In this document: positions 21,690-34,125 of the stretch, in pieces | Layout of the letters: every line of letters begins with the position of its first letter | Position numbering within the stretch: position 1 is the first letter of the stretch | Origin: Actinernus sp. WN-2022 | Taxonomy: Eukaryota; Cnidaria; Anthozoa; Actiniaria; Actinernidae | NCBI GenBank assembly: GCA_030867875.1 | Contig: JAOWCC010000019.1 | Coordinates: forward strand, 83,480,861 to 83,544,860 | Reading direction: 5' to 3' | Length of the DNA stretch: 64,000 bases | The notes under the pieces: model-generated | Told to the model about the DNA's origin: nothing | The model's database searches: none | Seen by the model: only the letters and a program-made list of their open reading frames with translations | Translations under genes and position numbers: made by a program

Positions 21690-24518
21690 AGGGATACCCG
21701 AGTGAAAAACACATTGGGGCTCAAAAGAATCTTCAACATGTTCTTTGTTCAGAAAGTGTATTAAAATTTGATCAAACGTTTTTAGTATTAAGAACGAGCA
21801 CCTCAAAGTTGGCCCCGCGAAGACATGGGCGCCGCCATCTTTGTTTGCATTTACGGAAGTGACGTCACTTCGTCCCACCAGCGTATCGCGGCTACTTGTC
21901 TTTGTATGATTTTCACACGCTCGGAATTAAAGTGGATATATTTTCATCGAGATTGCAGAGGAATTCTTACAGAAACCGGAATTATGATGAAGACAACATT
22001 ATGAGAAAAGTTCAGAAGACTGGGAGGAGGAAGAAAAGCATTGGGAAGGCGAGAAATTATCAGACGAACAACAAGGTCTCGTAACTGCCATTTAATAACA
22101 GCAAAACAACATGGCTTAAAAGACTCGAGTGACTTCTGAATAAGTATAAGAACTACAATGTATGTGAGGTACAGTTAAGGTATCAGGAGCCCTTCAAGAG
22201 CGCTTCCCGAAAACTTTTAATTGCGCGCGTTAAATTCAAGAAAACCCCTACAAAGTATACATTTTCTGAAAGCTTAATAAACACAGATTCTAGAAAATAA
22301 CTCCATTTTCCTTATTATCAAATACTCTTTTATTTATTGTGTTTTTAATCCAATTTGACCATACCTTATACCTGGAGCTCCTGTCCCTCGGGAATTTGAC
22401 GGAAATCCGTGCTGAAACCACCTTCGCAAAGTAGAGATATTGATCTAAAAAAGGGTGTCTCAGTTTTCTGATATCTTATTCTGTCGCGAAAATAATCAAC
22501 TGCAAAGATTTGGAATACCTTTTTTAGGGGTTGAAGAAAGAAACATAAAAGTATCTCAAGAACAAGAAAACGCATTAAAAAACAGAGACACCCTTTTTTG
22601 GTCAACATATTGATCTAGCCATATGCCAATTTTCAATCCCATCAGTTAAAATCTAGAGGGACAGGAGCTCCGAATACATGCGACAGAACTTGCATTTATA
22701 ACGCCGAGAAAAATGGTTTCAAAGTTTCCGGCACCCACTGAGGTTTATTGACACAATTAACTTATCTGTCATTAAGAATGTCATTTTTCCAGTATTTGAT
22801 GTTGAGCAGTAGGTATCGTGAAACGCGATGCCATGTTTATGGAAGCCGCATGCAATTTTTCGCGCCTCAATTCAGTGAACTACTACTCGGCCAATCTACA
22901 GTGCGATATCTTCGGTTTGAATATCGCAGTAGACAAGTTCCATTCAATGGTAATTCACAGAAATCATGAGTGCAAAGAGAAGGCAAAGACGAATTAGCGC
23001 AAAGAACTAGACCGGCAAACCAGCACAACTGTTACGGAAGATCATGTTAGTAGTTCACGAGAACGCGTTCTGACAGAAATGAGGGAAAGTGCGTAAGTTT
23101 ATATCGCCCCTTTGATAGACTTTAATCAAATGTTATCTGTAGTTGAGATTCCTGAAATATATGGCTATGACTAAAGCCAGTCACTCGATCTACAAGAACT
23201 GTGGCCATATTTATTGTCTCCAATGCACAGCAAATAAATATTACAGTTTTGCTCGTGGTCCGTGCTTCATGTACAGGTATTATAAATATATTTACTGGAT
23301 TCTCTTGTGGGCATTTGGAAAAATCGGCAAACATTTGCTCTGCCTTTTGGTCGATATTTTTATCGGTGCCGGGCAGCGAATGTAATTTTCTGGGAACTAA
23401 ATTTTGTTTTCATTTCAGAAGCGGCCAGATTTCTTTGAAGTTGGGAAGCTTTGTGCGATCGATTCGCAACTTTCGTTTGCACATTTTACAAGCCAAGTCG
23501 CTCCTATTCCTTGACGACAAGAAATGTTCTCCAGAAGTTCGATTATCCCTCCGCAAAACCTACAAACAACTGTATTCGATAAGTTATCTTGAAGTATCTG
23601 ACCATCTACAATGGTCATTCCAGGAGTAATGAATTTGTCCGGCTTCTGTTCTTCGTTTTCGGCTATCGAAGGCGAAGCTACAGTTGAAAATTCGGGGCGA
23701 AGTTTACGGGCACTCTTGCAACTTGGAAGTGACTTTGCAGAATCTCCAACTTCTGCCTACTGATTAAAGTGGTTATAATACGAGCCAAGAGTTGAACTTT
23801 TCTTTTGGAAGGAAAACGGCCGTCTGCACGCGTATATTACGCAGCTTCGACATTCGTTTCTTCACAGAAGAAAACGGACATTTTCCCTTCCTAGGCATCT
23901 TCAAAGCTACATATCTAGGCTCCCATATCTATACTATAAAACTGTATTTTAGATATGATTTCTCTGTGAAACGTAAAGGAATCTTTGCAACTCAACCGAT
24001 CGATCGAGTCAATGGCTTCCAGGCGAGTTTATTTATAAAAGCGTTGCGTGTTTTCTCGCGGTTTCCATGAGAACGCTTGACAAGTGCTAATAAGCCGATG
24101 ACAGCCTGCTTCCTGTAATTTTTTCATCCATATTTCTTTTCGGCGTAATTTCTCGTTGAAAACAAAAGTGTTTGGATTTTTTTTTTTCATTAAACTGTAG
24201 AATTCACTTTGAACATTCTAATAAATCAATAAAAAATGCTTAGCAAAAATGATTACATAAAGGGCTCCTGATACCTTAAGGCGTTTATCATCCTAAAAAC
24301 ACCTAATAAGTGAGAGAGTGAGAACGCCGGTGGGACGAAGTGACGTCACTTCCGTAAATGCAAACAAAGATGGCGGCGCCCATGTCTTCGTGGGGCCAAC
24401 TTTGAGGTGCTCGTTCTTAATACTAAAAATCTTTGATCAAATTTTAATACATTTTCTGAACAAAGAACATGTTGAAGATTCTTTTGAGCCCCAATGTGTT
24501 TTTCACTCGGGTATCCCT
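21690..24518. mobile_element. 2.8-kb TTAA-flanked transposon with ~190-bp TIRs
   Basis: Both ends start agggatacccgagtgaaaaa and stay inverted-repeated for about 190 bp (21690-21881 against 24325-24518). Each end is bounded by TTAA (21686-21689 and 24519-24522), the target duplication of piggyBac-type elements. The interior has no transposase I can recognise. A related sequence at about 59979-60340 shares the terminus and the adjacent cacacgctcggaatta block, so this is a family. Confidence 0.75.
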
Positions 24519-24522
24519 TTAA

Positions 24523-25060
24523 CATTTACAGACGGATGATAAGTTAGGACGACGACAAAGCGGACAGATAATGCGCCAGGTTCGAATGTTGTCGACGTCA
24601 AAAGTGGATAGAAGTCTGTTGGAGAGTAAAGTTTTAAGACGAGTCTTAAAGGCAGCAGTACATTCTGAAGCACGGACAGTTAGAGGTAGGGAATTCCAAA
24701 GAGGACAGATACGCACGAAAAAAGAGTCACGGAACGTAGAAGTACGGGCTGGATGGAGAGATAGATCCAAGCCAGACGAGCCTCTACGAGTCCTAGAGCT
24801 AGAGAAATGCAGGAACTCGGAGGTGTCAAGCAGAATCTCGCCTTTTGTACAACGGAAGAGAAATAAAAGATCAAGATATTCAAGAAAGAAGGAGAGAGGG
24901 AGGAGATTAAGATGAATGAGCCTTGATTTATAATCTAGTTCGAGACCGCGCAAAATGACGCGAGTAGCTCTTCTTTGTACTCGCTCCAAATTACGCAGGA
25001 GGTAGATGGATCCAAAAGAACATGGCGACCAGACTTGGCTGGCATAGGTAAGGTGAGAGC
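24523..25060 (-). pseudogene. 3' fragment of a CR1/L2-like non-LTR retrotransposon
   Basis: The minus-strand frame contains LERVQRRATRVILRG, LPLSFFLEYLDLLFLF, then FFVRICPLWNSLP and TFRDSF. This is the typical region C-terminal to the RT of CR1/L2-like elements, ending in a Cys-containing tail (ICPLCRRP). Upstream coding sequence (QVWSP) runs to about 25050. The catalytic part is missing. It abuts the right TTAA of the preceding transposon. Confidence 0.78.
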
Positions 25061-25119
25061 GTACAAGTGAAATGTAAAGAGTTTTTTGAATATCATGCGG
25101 AACACTTCAGTTCGTCGTC

Positions 25120-25266
25120 TGACTATTCTACCAAAAATGATGGCTTTCCTGCATTATATTCCAAAAGAGAACCTGATGATTGTACTGTCGAACAGCTTAA
25201 ACGTTGGCTAAAATACAGAGGATTGAAACAAAGCGACAAACGGCAATCTTATCAAGCGAGGTGCAA
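25120..25266 (+). pseudogene. SAP-like exon fragment (transposon- or host-derived)
   Basis: The plus-strand frame reads PDDCTVEQLKRWLKYRGLK followed by a basic stretch. This fits the two-helix SAP DNA-binding motif (T-x2-QLK-x-WLK-x-RGL). The frame is cut off after ARCKDG by the inverted repeat that starts at about 25267. No partner exon identified. Confidence 0.45.
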
Positions 25267-25677
25267 AGATGGCGCGAAATACAGTGTTTGTATGGGAATC
25301 CGATGCCAAATAATTTCCGTAAAATGGAATTTCTGAACTATTCACTGCCTGCAAACTTTAGATACCAGGTAAGAGATTAACTGATCAAAATTTGAGGGAT
25401 GTAGTTATACTGGGAAGCGTGCAATCGTGTTTTCAGTTTCCCATACATTTCGGCTGTGTAAAACAACGAGTCAAAGTCCGCAGGAAAATTTACAAAGGTA
25501 TAGAAAACTGAAAATACGATTGCACGCTTCCCAGCACAGCTACATTCCTCAAATTTTGATCAGTTAATCTTTTACCTGGTATCTTAAGTTTGCTGACAGT
25601 GAATATTTCAGACACTCGATTTTACGGAAATTATTTCGCATCTGATTCCCATACAAACACTGTATTTCGCGCCATGT
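25267..25677. mobile_element. Fold-back element with ~170-bp inverted arms
   Basis: gatggcgcgaaatacagtgt (left) is answered by acactgtatttcgcgccat (right), and the pairing continues inward through ttccgtaaaat, ataccaggtaa and gggaagcgtgcaatcg. The loop is about 65 bp. Non-coding. Confidence 0.82.
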
Positions 25678-25739
25678 TTGTCTGACCCTTGCGGGGGGTC
25701 TCGTGCCAGACAATCTATTTTTAGAAACTGTGCGCAGCG

Positions 25740-26092
25740 CTATTGGATGCTTGCTTAAAATAATTCAACTTGGCGTACGTAAACAAGGGTTTGAGGTGAG
25801 CCTTTATTGTGCTGTAAATGTTGTATCAACTGATATCGACCCTAAAAATGTACATGTTAAGAGCCTAATATCGTGTTTATTCTCTTTTTTAATACCATAT
25901 CGCTCGCTCGCGCGCTCGAAGACTCGCCCGTTCGCAATATGGCATTAAAAACGTACTTGTGAATACAAAGTATATCAAGCTCTTAACATGTAATGATCTC
26001 TTATTTGAATTAATCGCACATGCGAATATAATGAACCAGAGGTCTCAGATCGTACCCTCTCACGAAGAGTTCGACTACACTCTGGGTTAGGA
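25740..26092. repeat. Dispersed repeat, copy lacking the transposon at 29147-30376
   Basis: The segment from gatgcttgcttaaaataatt to acactctgggtta matches 28998-29146 joined to 30377-30582, with 'ttttttaatacc' uninterrupted here. It therefore serves as a natural empty site for the TTAA element in the other copy. Confidence 0.82.
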
Positions 26093-26395
26093 CTAGACAG
26101 ATTCTGCTCGGCAACTTTTGAGCAACTTTCACGATTTCGAGCAACTTTTTCGCTTTGGAGCAACTTTTCTTATAGTGAGCAACTTCCGAGCAACTTTTCT
26201 GAAAATTAATATATTTTCAACATATTTTCACTGTTTTAAAGTCTTTTAATCAAATTCAAAAGTATTTTGAAGTGCATGTTGGGTATGCTGTGGTGTTAGG
26301 TTCCAAATATGGATGTGCAATCCAAATAGGGGTGGTTATCCTGTGGTAATATTACATATTCCAAATATTGTACAGTTTCCTGTACCCAAACCAAA

Positions 26396-26557
26396 ATGGC
26401 GGACGCCACGGTGCTTTCTGACGATGAAGAGCAAACTCAAAGCGATCCAATCCAGGCTGCAATAGATAAAGGTGCAGAGCTTTCGAAGCCTGACAGGGCC
26501 TCCATCTCTCGAAAGCGAAAAGTAGCCGAAAACACGGGCAAATACAAGTTTGAGTAA
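26396..26557 (+). CDS. Short N-terminal-like exon with basic NLS motif (53 codons)
   Basis: An ATG in a good context (aaaatggcg) opens a 53-codon frame that is acidic at first (SDDEEQTQSD), then has a RKRK basic cluster, ending at TAA 26555-26557. The composition looks protein-like and resembles N-termini of nuclear transposon-derived proteins, but it is immediately followed by the 26549-27867 repeat, which supplies the stop. It may be a truncated exon. No family assigned. Confidence 0.35.
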   Translation: MADATVLSDDEEQTQSDPIQAAIDKGAELSKPDRASISRKRKVAENTGKYKFE

Positions 26558-27867
26558 CTTTACGGCTGTTTCTCTAAGTTTTTGCTCTTGTGATTTTGTT
26601 TTCTTGGTCGATAATATACTCCTCAATTGACTTGGAAGTTTTAACATCGTTAGTTGGCTGTTTACAGGTCTATATTACATTATTTAAAAAAAAAAGTCAA
26701 AACCTCCAACTTTCGTAGTGAATGCAAGTCTCGCCTCCGATCTCAAGTCGAGTTTGAAAATCCCGATATGTTTTGGCAGGTGTTTTCTGATTGGACGAAA
26801 CGCTTTTCGCACGTGTGAAAAATTCGTTTCGCGATTCTGATTGGCTAAGGAAAATTGTGAAGTGGGTTTTCGCATGAGTGATTCCATTCGTAAATCTCAG
26901 TATGTATGTGATAATGTAATATCTCCTATTGGATGTGATCATGCCCGTAGCCACTTAACTGAAGTTACAGTATTCTTTTAATTCTTTTTGGTTTCAATGC
27001 AAAACAACCCGTACGATTTTCATTATGAACACAGTACTCTGAATTTTTAACGAGACCTGAAACAACCATGGGGCTGATCAAAGTCAGGAACCGGCTAATC
27101 CACAGATCGAATTGGAATTCAGTACTGAATTAAGGCGCCCACTGTTTTCAAGTAATCCAAAACTATCTTAACTCATCCTTTCCCATAGAAAATTGTCATA
27201 AGACTTCAGTTGAATGTTGACCAGTACTGTTGAAGGTCAGGTTTTTCGGTAAGATTGCAAACACAAACACAAAATATAGCCAAGTTCGTCTGCTGAAATT
27301 TGAAACCAGCCAATTTGTCTGCAATTTGTCAATAAGGTTCCAAAACTGAAGAGTTTTATTTTTTATTGACTGGCAGTTCATATCAATTGAGTAGCCATAG
27401 AGAGTGTGTTTTCCAGACAGGGCTGCATTTTTGGTTTAGAGGATGCAGCAGGTATGCCAGGGTTGCTCAGTTGACTAGACTGGGATAGGCTGCAACTCCG
27501 CTTTTGAACAAAGATGGTGTTAAACAGGTGTGGCTTATCTACAAGTGTTTACAGAACACAACATTTAGATTGTACACTCCAGTTAGTATTTTTGTAGTAC
27601 AATCAACCTACCTATGTCAGCAGTTCTCGAGGGTTTTGTAGAGGCAATTTTCTCACCGACAGGAGATTTAGATGGGAGCGTGATTTCCATCTCTTGTAAA
27701 TTAGGTCCACCTTAAACAAGAAAAGGACTTATTACCTCTCCTAAGCATCCTCCCTTAATATTGAACGAAACTGGCCACATAAGAGAACTTTCAAATGTAG
27801 TGATTTGACTGAGGAACAAACTCAACAGGTTTTTAGAAGCACGTGTCCTTAAGGGGCTATATGTCAT
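26549..27867. repeat. Copy 2 of the ~1.2-kb dispersed repeat
   Basis: Nearly identical to 18912-20107, with about 115 extra bases (about 26921-27036: atctcctattgg ... aacacagta) and a shorter (acaaac)n run at 27260. Confidence 0.85.
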
Positions 27868-27955
27868 GGTATTGTGCACGTATGCAGTCAATGTTCGATT
27901 CGGTGGCTGTTAATTGGCTACAAATAGCTAAAGTTCCCTCAATCAATGCTTGTTT

Positions 27956-28493
27956 TTACAACATCCAATTTTATCACTTTCTGATTGGCTCTCCGCTATA
28001 TGCAATTTAAGTACGGACAATGAACATGACGTCACTCGCAAGCCGTTGTAGCTTTGCAAAGTGCTTTCACGGCGAGGTTTGTGAATTCAAATGACTGTTA
28101 ACTTCGCTTATGAGGATTTCACAAGCATTTCACTACTAGGAGAAGTTAATCGGTGAGTCAAACTTCTTTGTAGTGTGCCATTTGGCAAAATGTGAGTTTT
28201 CTTTTGAGTGGAGAGAGTTTCGGCGAATTTGTGGTTCAGACTTTGTGACTAGTTCTCTCAGAGCTCAGAAGTCTAGAATTACAACAAGAACTTTTTTGAT
28301 CCAGAAAAAAAAACAAGAAAGGATTTCACAAGCATTCCATCATTGACAGAAGTTAATCGGTGAACTAAATGCCATTTGTCAAAGAAAGCTTTCTCTCGGC
28401 ACCGGTAATTAGAAGTGTTTACGTTTTGACTTTCAATGGCTTTTTCGACAGTTTATTACGCACTCATTTGAAGCTAAGAGCTTCGTCGTTGTA
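27956..28493. repeat. Dispersed repeat, copy 2 of 6836-7338
   Basis: Same landmarks as copy 1, including gattggctctccgctatatg and cggtaattagaagtgtttac. It carries extra sequence near 28230-28275. Confidence 0.75.
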
Positions 28494-28840
28494 AAATATG
28501 TTAATATATTTTTTATTACGTATTTAGGGTCGATATCAGTGTGATAAAGCCGTGAATAAAATATGTATCAACAGTGAAGTGATATGATATCACGTAATAG
28601 AATGATGCAAGGCTGATTTGTACGGTTTGGGAATAATTATATGTGACCAATATTTCGGCTGGCACGGCCAACCTTCATCAGGGAGTTTACAAGTTGTCAC
28701 GATTAATATCACTTCACGGGTTGTATTGCCCAATCACATTTTCCGTAATAAATTACTTAGACCAATCAAATTGCTTTTATTATTTTTTGCTGAATGCTGA
28801 CACCAGCCTTCCGCGCTCGCTTTGCTGTTTTCTGAAAGGA

Positions 28841-29061
28841 ATGGCAGCTTCAACTAGTTTGAGGTTTGTATTCATTTCTGAAGAAGAAATTACACGGTTT
28901 CTTCAACAAAAGAAAAACACCACCAGAAAGGCTAACCTAGACTTTTTTAATAAAAAAACAAACAAGAAGGAACCTGAAGAATTATCGCCACAACAATTAG
29001 ATGCTTGCTTAAAATAATTCAACTTGGCGTACGTAAACAAGGGTTTGAGGTGAGCCTTTAT
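28841..29061 (+). pseudogene. Crypton-like tyrosine recombinase N-terminal exon, frameshifted
   Basis: An ATG at 28841 opens MAASTSLRFVFISEEEITRF followed by KKNTTRKANLDFF and ELSPQQLDACLK. This layout (E-x2-FL, K-NT-xK, D-x-FF, L-x-P-x-LD) is that of the SAM-like N-terminal domain of Crypton/KIAA1958-type recombinases. A stop falls after ACLK. The adjacent frame continues (LGVRKQGFE) to a good splice-donor-like ggtgagc at 29049. Degraded copies of parts occur at 20900-21250 and 25733-25800. Family assignment is from pattern only. Confidence 0.42.
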
Positions 29062-29146
29062 TGTGCTGTAAATGTTGTATCAACTGATATCGACCCTAAA
29101 AATGTACATGTTAAGAGCCTAATATCGTTTTTATTCTCTTTTTTAA

Positions 29147-30376
29147 GGACGGTGCCTACTAATTGCAAACCAATTTGTTTTCTAAAAATCTATATGGATT
29201 GTTTGAACCCCATAAGGAGCTTTTGAAATCATAAAAAAAATTATGGGGTACCCATACGTTTAAGAGAGATAATTAAGGATGAAAATCGAAAAAAGTGCTG
29301 ACTCAGCATTTTTCTTTGTCCGAGAAACTATTTTTTAATTCGATTAATATTTTGGGTTATCCGGCAAAATATTAGGACAAAAAACGTTAGACATAGCGTT
29401 CTTCACAAAGGATGCGAATCAAACCATTTATCTTACAATGATTATCATTTTTTGTACAAATTTTGCTTTGTGAGCCTCATTAGTGACCATGAACAGACAC
29501 ATATTTTTTGCCGAAATGGACATCAAGTTTCAATTTTATAAAGACAAAAAATGTATGAAAACGTTGTTTAGCTTCTATATTATAGATTACAAAAAGAAAA
29601 AATGGGGGTATCCACGCGTTTTAAAAAGTTATGTGTACAGTAGGCCTTTTTATCGATAATTTTATTTAAAAACATTTTTTACCAAGGCCTCCCTAGTAAG
29701 TCTGAAAATTGGTTTCTTTTATTGCATTCTCGGAGATTTTCAAGATGGCGGTGGGGAAAAGAGTCAGTCCCGTCTTTCGACTTTCTTCATTGAAAATCAA
29801 ACCTGTTGCTGCTTCCTTTGTGCTCAAACCCCATACAGCCCTTCCTTCTTCATTCTTCTTTGGATTTCCAAGAGGTTTACCCGTTTTTACAAAGCTTATT
29901 TGACCGTATTCACACATTGTTTATACTCGCCACTCGGCCTAGTCCATGTTTGGAGAAACTGACGAAACTCGAAAGCATCGACAGGCCTAAAGCACAAGGC
30001 GTGGGCGAAAAGACAGCAGTGATTCATGGCAGTCCAAACAACCTTCATTCACTTGGTCGAGTAAATCTCCTAAATCTACGATTCTTCGACCATCTCCTCA
30101 CGATAAATCATTGAAATGGTCGGCTGTTTTAATACCATTTCAGCTGAAAATTGTCTTTCGTGGCCGTGTAGTGGAATTTAAAGATTTCCCAAATCGTTCA
30201 TTTCTCAAGCATATCTTTCGTCCGTATTTTAAAATCCTTCATCTTTCTGTCTGTAAAATTACACATTTAAAACAGCTTTTTAAAAATAGTTCTGCAAATG
30301 GCCTGTCTCGCGGGCTGACCCGCGGGACGCAAGATGCGCAGAACGGCGTGCGCGCTGACAATAGTAGGCACCGTCC
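29147..30376. mobile_element. 1,230-bp non-autonomous piggyBac-like element
   Basis: Perfect 15-bp TIRs (ggacggtgcctacta) are bounded by TTAA on both sides (29143-29146 and 30377-30380). The paralogous sequence at 25740-26092 shows the uninterrupted site with one TTAA, which fixes the boundaries to the base. Internal open frames show no transposase; the inner sequence is AT-rich with poly-A/T runs. TTAA duplication is the hallmark of piggyBac superfamily transposition. Confidence 0.88.
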
Positions 30377-30380
30377 TTAA

Positions 30381-31560
30381 TACCATATCGCTCGCTCGCT
30401 CGCTCGCTCGAAGACTCGCCCGTTCGCAATATGGCATTAAAAACGTACTTGTGAATAAAGATGATATCAAGCTCTTAACATGTAATGATCTCTTATTTGA
30501 ATTAATCGCACATGCGAATATAATGAACCAGAGGTCTCAGATCGTACCCTCTCACGAAGAGTTCGACTACACTCTGGGTTATGCTTAATATATGCTAATT
30601 AGGTGCTAAATATGCATATCATTCGTTACTCGGTAATTTCTACCTCTAGAATAACCAAATTCGGTAGTAGGATGTAGTTTGATGCCTGAAACAATTTTAA
30701 GTATTTGGTTGCCATGGTAACCAAACTTAAGGGGGCACTGTAAGAATTCTATGTTTCCCGTAACGGGGCTCATAGAACCTTTGAAAATGCATAACCTGAT
30801 CACAAATTCCTAACAATAAGACCTATATGCAACATTTGGGCCCAGAATGGTGGTCCATAACACGTGACTGTGTGAACTCTTACCATAGCAACATATTTCC
30901 TTTATTATATGAATGGTTAGGTAGACAACCATTCCAGGCACAAACACATGTTGTCGTGAACATACTTCAAGAATTTATAGAAATACTGCAGGAAAAAAAT
31001 CGTTCTAACCACCCCATTTTCACTTAAACTCTCAAATGTTCAAAAATTAAGGAGCACCCTTAATTTCGGTTTCTATGGTAACCAAATATTCAGATCACGG
31101 ACCATGATGCCAACATACTTGGCACGTTTGATTTGCAGGGTGCATTACTCACAGCGAAGTTTACTATAAGGATCTGTTTACCTTGAAATGACCAGTAAAA
31201 CTCAAATCTAACTACGGTCATACTACATTAAATCACAATGGTATGTATTTAAATCACAGCCAACTAAATATTATGAGTTTCTACAAAATTTTCCAAGCAC
31301 ATTCAGTGGTTTTTAGATTTTGTTGAAAATCTAAGATTTTTTTGCAAAAATTGCCATTATCGAAGACTCATTTTTCCATGAAATTCTTGCTTCAACTTAA
31401 TCTTTAATCACCTCCTATCAGGAGATTGTTCGAGATCATTGCTGCCGCAGAGAGAGAGCCTGAAGCGACATATAATCGACATATATTACAGTCAATGCCA
31501 AAAAGGTTGTCCTTGACAAACATACCAATATAAGATAACAATAACAACTTTTAACTGTAT
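30381..31560. other. Remainder of dispersed repeat and unassigned spacer
   Basis: 30381-30582 completes the repeat split by the TTAA element, including a (cgct)n run at 30389-30410. Nothing further is recognised from 30583 to about 31600. Confidence 0.4.
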
Positions 31561-31631
31561 CTCAGTCTCTTTGAAGTTCTAACCTTCAATAACGTTAACT
31601 TGCAATAATTCACAGTTCCTCATTCCCGTAA

Positions 31632-32697
31632 TCATTTCGGGACATAGTCCATCAAGTGTACTGGTCTGTGCCTCTCCTTCTTTGGTCTGTCGCTGTGTCT
31701 TGGTGTACCTGAGGGTTGAGTTACCGCTTGACGTTTGTGTGACCTGTCCTAAGATTGCTGGTCTTTGTATTGATTCTGTGAAACATTTTCCTTGTGTGGG
31801 CTTTTCATCTCTGTCGGTATATTGCAGTCTGTGGCATTCTTCAATATTTCCTCTCTCCAATCCTCTGTCTCTTCTGAATTGGTATCTGGTATCTCTAATG
31901 GGCTTTCGTTGTCGTGTTCCATTATTGTATTTGCCAACTTAACTTGACTTGCATCCCGGCATACTTCTCGACCATCTTGAATGCGTCTGACTGTAATTGA
32001 TGAGCCTTGGATCTTAATAATTACATAGAAGGCTGGTTCGAATGATGTGGACCATTTATTGCGTTTCCTTTGCTTTATCAGAACATAGTCTCCTATAATG
32101 AAACTGTATTCTTTCACATTGCTCTTTCTGCGTTGCCCCATTTTCTCTTTGTACTGTTTGTCACGCTCATCGATCATCTGGTCTTGGTTGCTCTGCTCAT
32201 TGCCGCTTGGTGCTGTGTAGTCTAGTCGGGTACCGACGGGTCGATTGAGCATAGCTTGGTACGGTGTGACACCTGTAGCTGGGTGTGGTGTGTCTCTGTA
32301 AGCAATTAACATGTCTTGCACAGCTGTGTGCTTTCCAGACTTGTCTTTGCCTCAGTGCAGATGGTCAATCTGCTCGGTCTTGTTAAGTAGCTGCATAAAC
32401 CTCTCTGCTTCTCCATTGGCTCTTGGGTGTTCAGGGATGATGCGGTGGTGTTCAAATCCTTCGTGTTCTGCGAATTGCGCAAATTCCTTTGAATTGAATG
32501 GTGGAACATTGTCGTATTCAACACGGTTTGGTACTCCATGGTGTCCAAACATCTTCTTCATCTTCTCTTGCGTAGATTTGAATCCTGTTGAGTATGTGAC
32601 TTCAACTTCCTCCCAAGGCTTCTTTGGGATGTCTGATGGTTTGATTGGTTCTTCTCTGTATTGATTAGCCATTGCTGACTTGACATTCATAACATTG
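31632..32697 (-). pseudogene. Ty3/gypsy integrase, C-terminal part of pol
   Basis: Minus strand. The segment starts at a Cys pair of the HHCC zinc finger (CYEC, about 32680-32692). The integrase core follows: HGVPNRVEYDN with a catalytic Asp, PPFNSKEF, then HPRANGEAERFMQ with the catalytic Glu. A basic C-terminal domain (IGDYVLIKQRKRNKWST) and a tail ending MDYVPK at the TGA near 31632 close the protein. Frames change at about 32340 and 31790, so it is broken. Upstream sequence is separated from it by a LINE insertion. LTRs were not identified. Confidence 0.85.
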
Positions 32698-32699
32698 TC

Positions 32700-34125
32700 C
32701 AATGGTTTGGTCTATCGTTGTATTCATGGTTGGAAACCAATATTTCTCTGTTTTGTAGAGTTTGGAGTATGTCAGATATCCCTTTTCCACAGTTCCCCCA
32801 TACTGCACTACAGTAATTGAAATACGGTAGTACAAGGGAATTATACATTGTAATTAGCGTTTCGTGAGGTACGAGATGCCTAACTCGTCTCAGTGCCCCT
32901 ATACCCCCTGAAGCTTTCTTAGAAATTGTGTCTACTTGATCCTTCCATGTTAAAGATTGATCGATCTTAACTCCAAGATATTTGTATGTCGTTTCTCTTT
33001 TCAAGGGTTTGTGATCTACATACTTCAATTTGAAACGGATATTCAAGATGTTTTACTTTATGTTGACTAGCTATTATCATGTATTTTGTTTTGACCACAT
33101 TTAGACTGAGTTTATTAGCTTTTAACCATGTATGTATTTCACAAAGGTCATGGTTCATTTGTTGCTCTAGGATTTTCTCATCAGTATTTGCAATAGTTAG
33201 ACTAGTATCATCTGCATACATCCGCACTTTAGAGTAAAGATCACAAGATGGAAGATCATTTATATAGATTATAAAAAGTAGCATTTAATTCTACAGCTAT
33301 CTGACAGTACACCATCCACAAACGTTTTTTGTGTTCGTTCCGTAAGATAGGAAGTAAACCAGTTTAGACTTGCTTGGCAGACACCATATAGTTTCAATTT
33401 TCCTAATAAGATTTTATGGTCCATGGTGTCAAATGCCTTTTTTAGGTCCAAAAATATAATTCCATTTAAGAGACCCTTATCTATGTTTAAAAACCAATCA
33501 TTGGTAGCATCTAGTAGAGCAGTCAATGTGGAATGTAAGGGTCTGAAGCCAGATTGTGAATCTGCAAGTAAACCATGCTCTGTCAGATAGTTATAGAATT
33601 GATTAAAAATAATCATTTCTATTAGTTTAGTGACGGCAGGCAAAACAGAGATAGGTCTATAGTTATCGGGAATGCATTTCTTGTCATCTTTATAGATTGG
33701 TGTTACCTTTGCAACTTTCCAATCACTTGGGAAAATCCCAGTGCAAATAGAGAGGTTAAATATATAAGTAAGAGATGGGGCTATTATGGTATCTGCCTCC
33801 TTTAACAGCCTAGTTGAAATGCCATCTAAACCACATGCTTTATTTAATGGCAGGGCTTTTAACAGTTTAATAACCTCATTGTTTGAAGTCTCTTCGATAG
33901 TGAACGAATGTTCGGTAGAATTTATATAGTCGGAATACTGCCTTACAGAAGGGGGAAGTTCAGAGGCTAGCTTAGGCCCTACTTCTGTAAAGTGAGCGTT
34001 AAGTGCATTACTCTTTCCTTCCGAAGTAGTATGGTTTTTGTTGTTATATGTAATGTTCTCGATTACTTCTTGTAAACATTGTCCTTTGGCATAACAGTAA
34101 CATTGTTTTAACGTAGCCACAAAAA
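32700..34125 (-). mobile_element. Truncated non-LTR retrotransposon (LINE A) inside the gypsy element
   Basis: Minus-strand RT domain. Blocks in order: NKACGLDGIS, FPSDWKVAKVTPIYKDDKK, NYRPISVLP, QSGFRPLHST, FLDLKKAFDTMDH, then a break near 33280 where the block before the catalytic box is lost, then the catalytic MYADDTSL (about 33205-33230) and TYKYLGVKID, LVLPYFNYCSAVWG. Endonuclease and 5' sequence are missing. The LINE ends about where the gypsy integrase zinc finger begins, so it inserted into the gypsy pol gene. Jockey/CR1-like order; clade not resolved. Confidence 0.85.

Noticed and set aside
23201..23629. 142-codon open frame inside the TTAA transposon as a transposase
   Set aside because: No DDE-type motifs or zinc-binding C-terminus of piggyBac transposases are visible; more likely chance.
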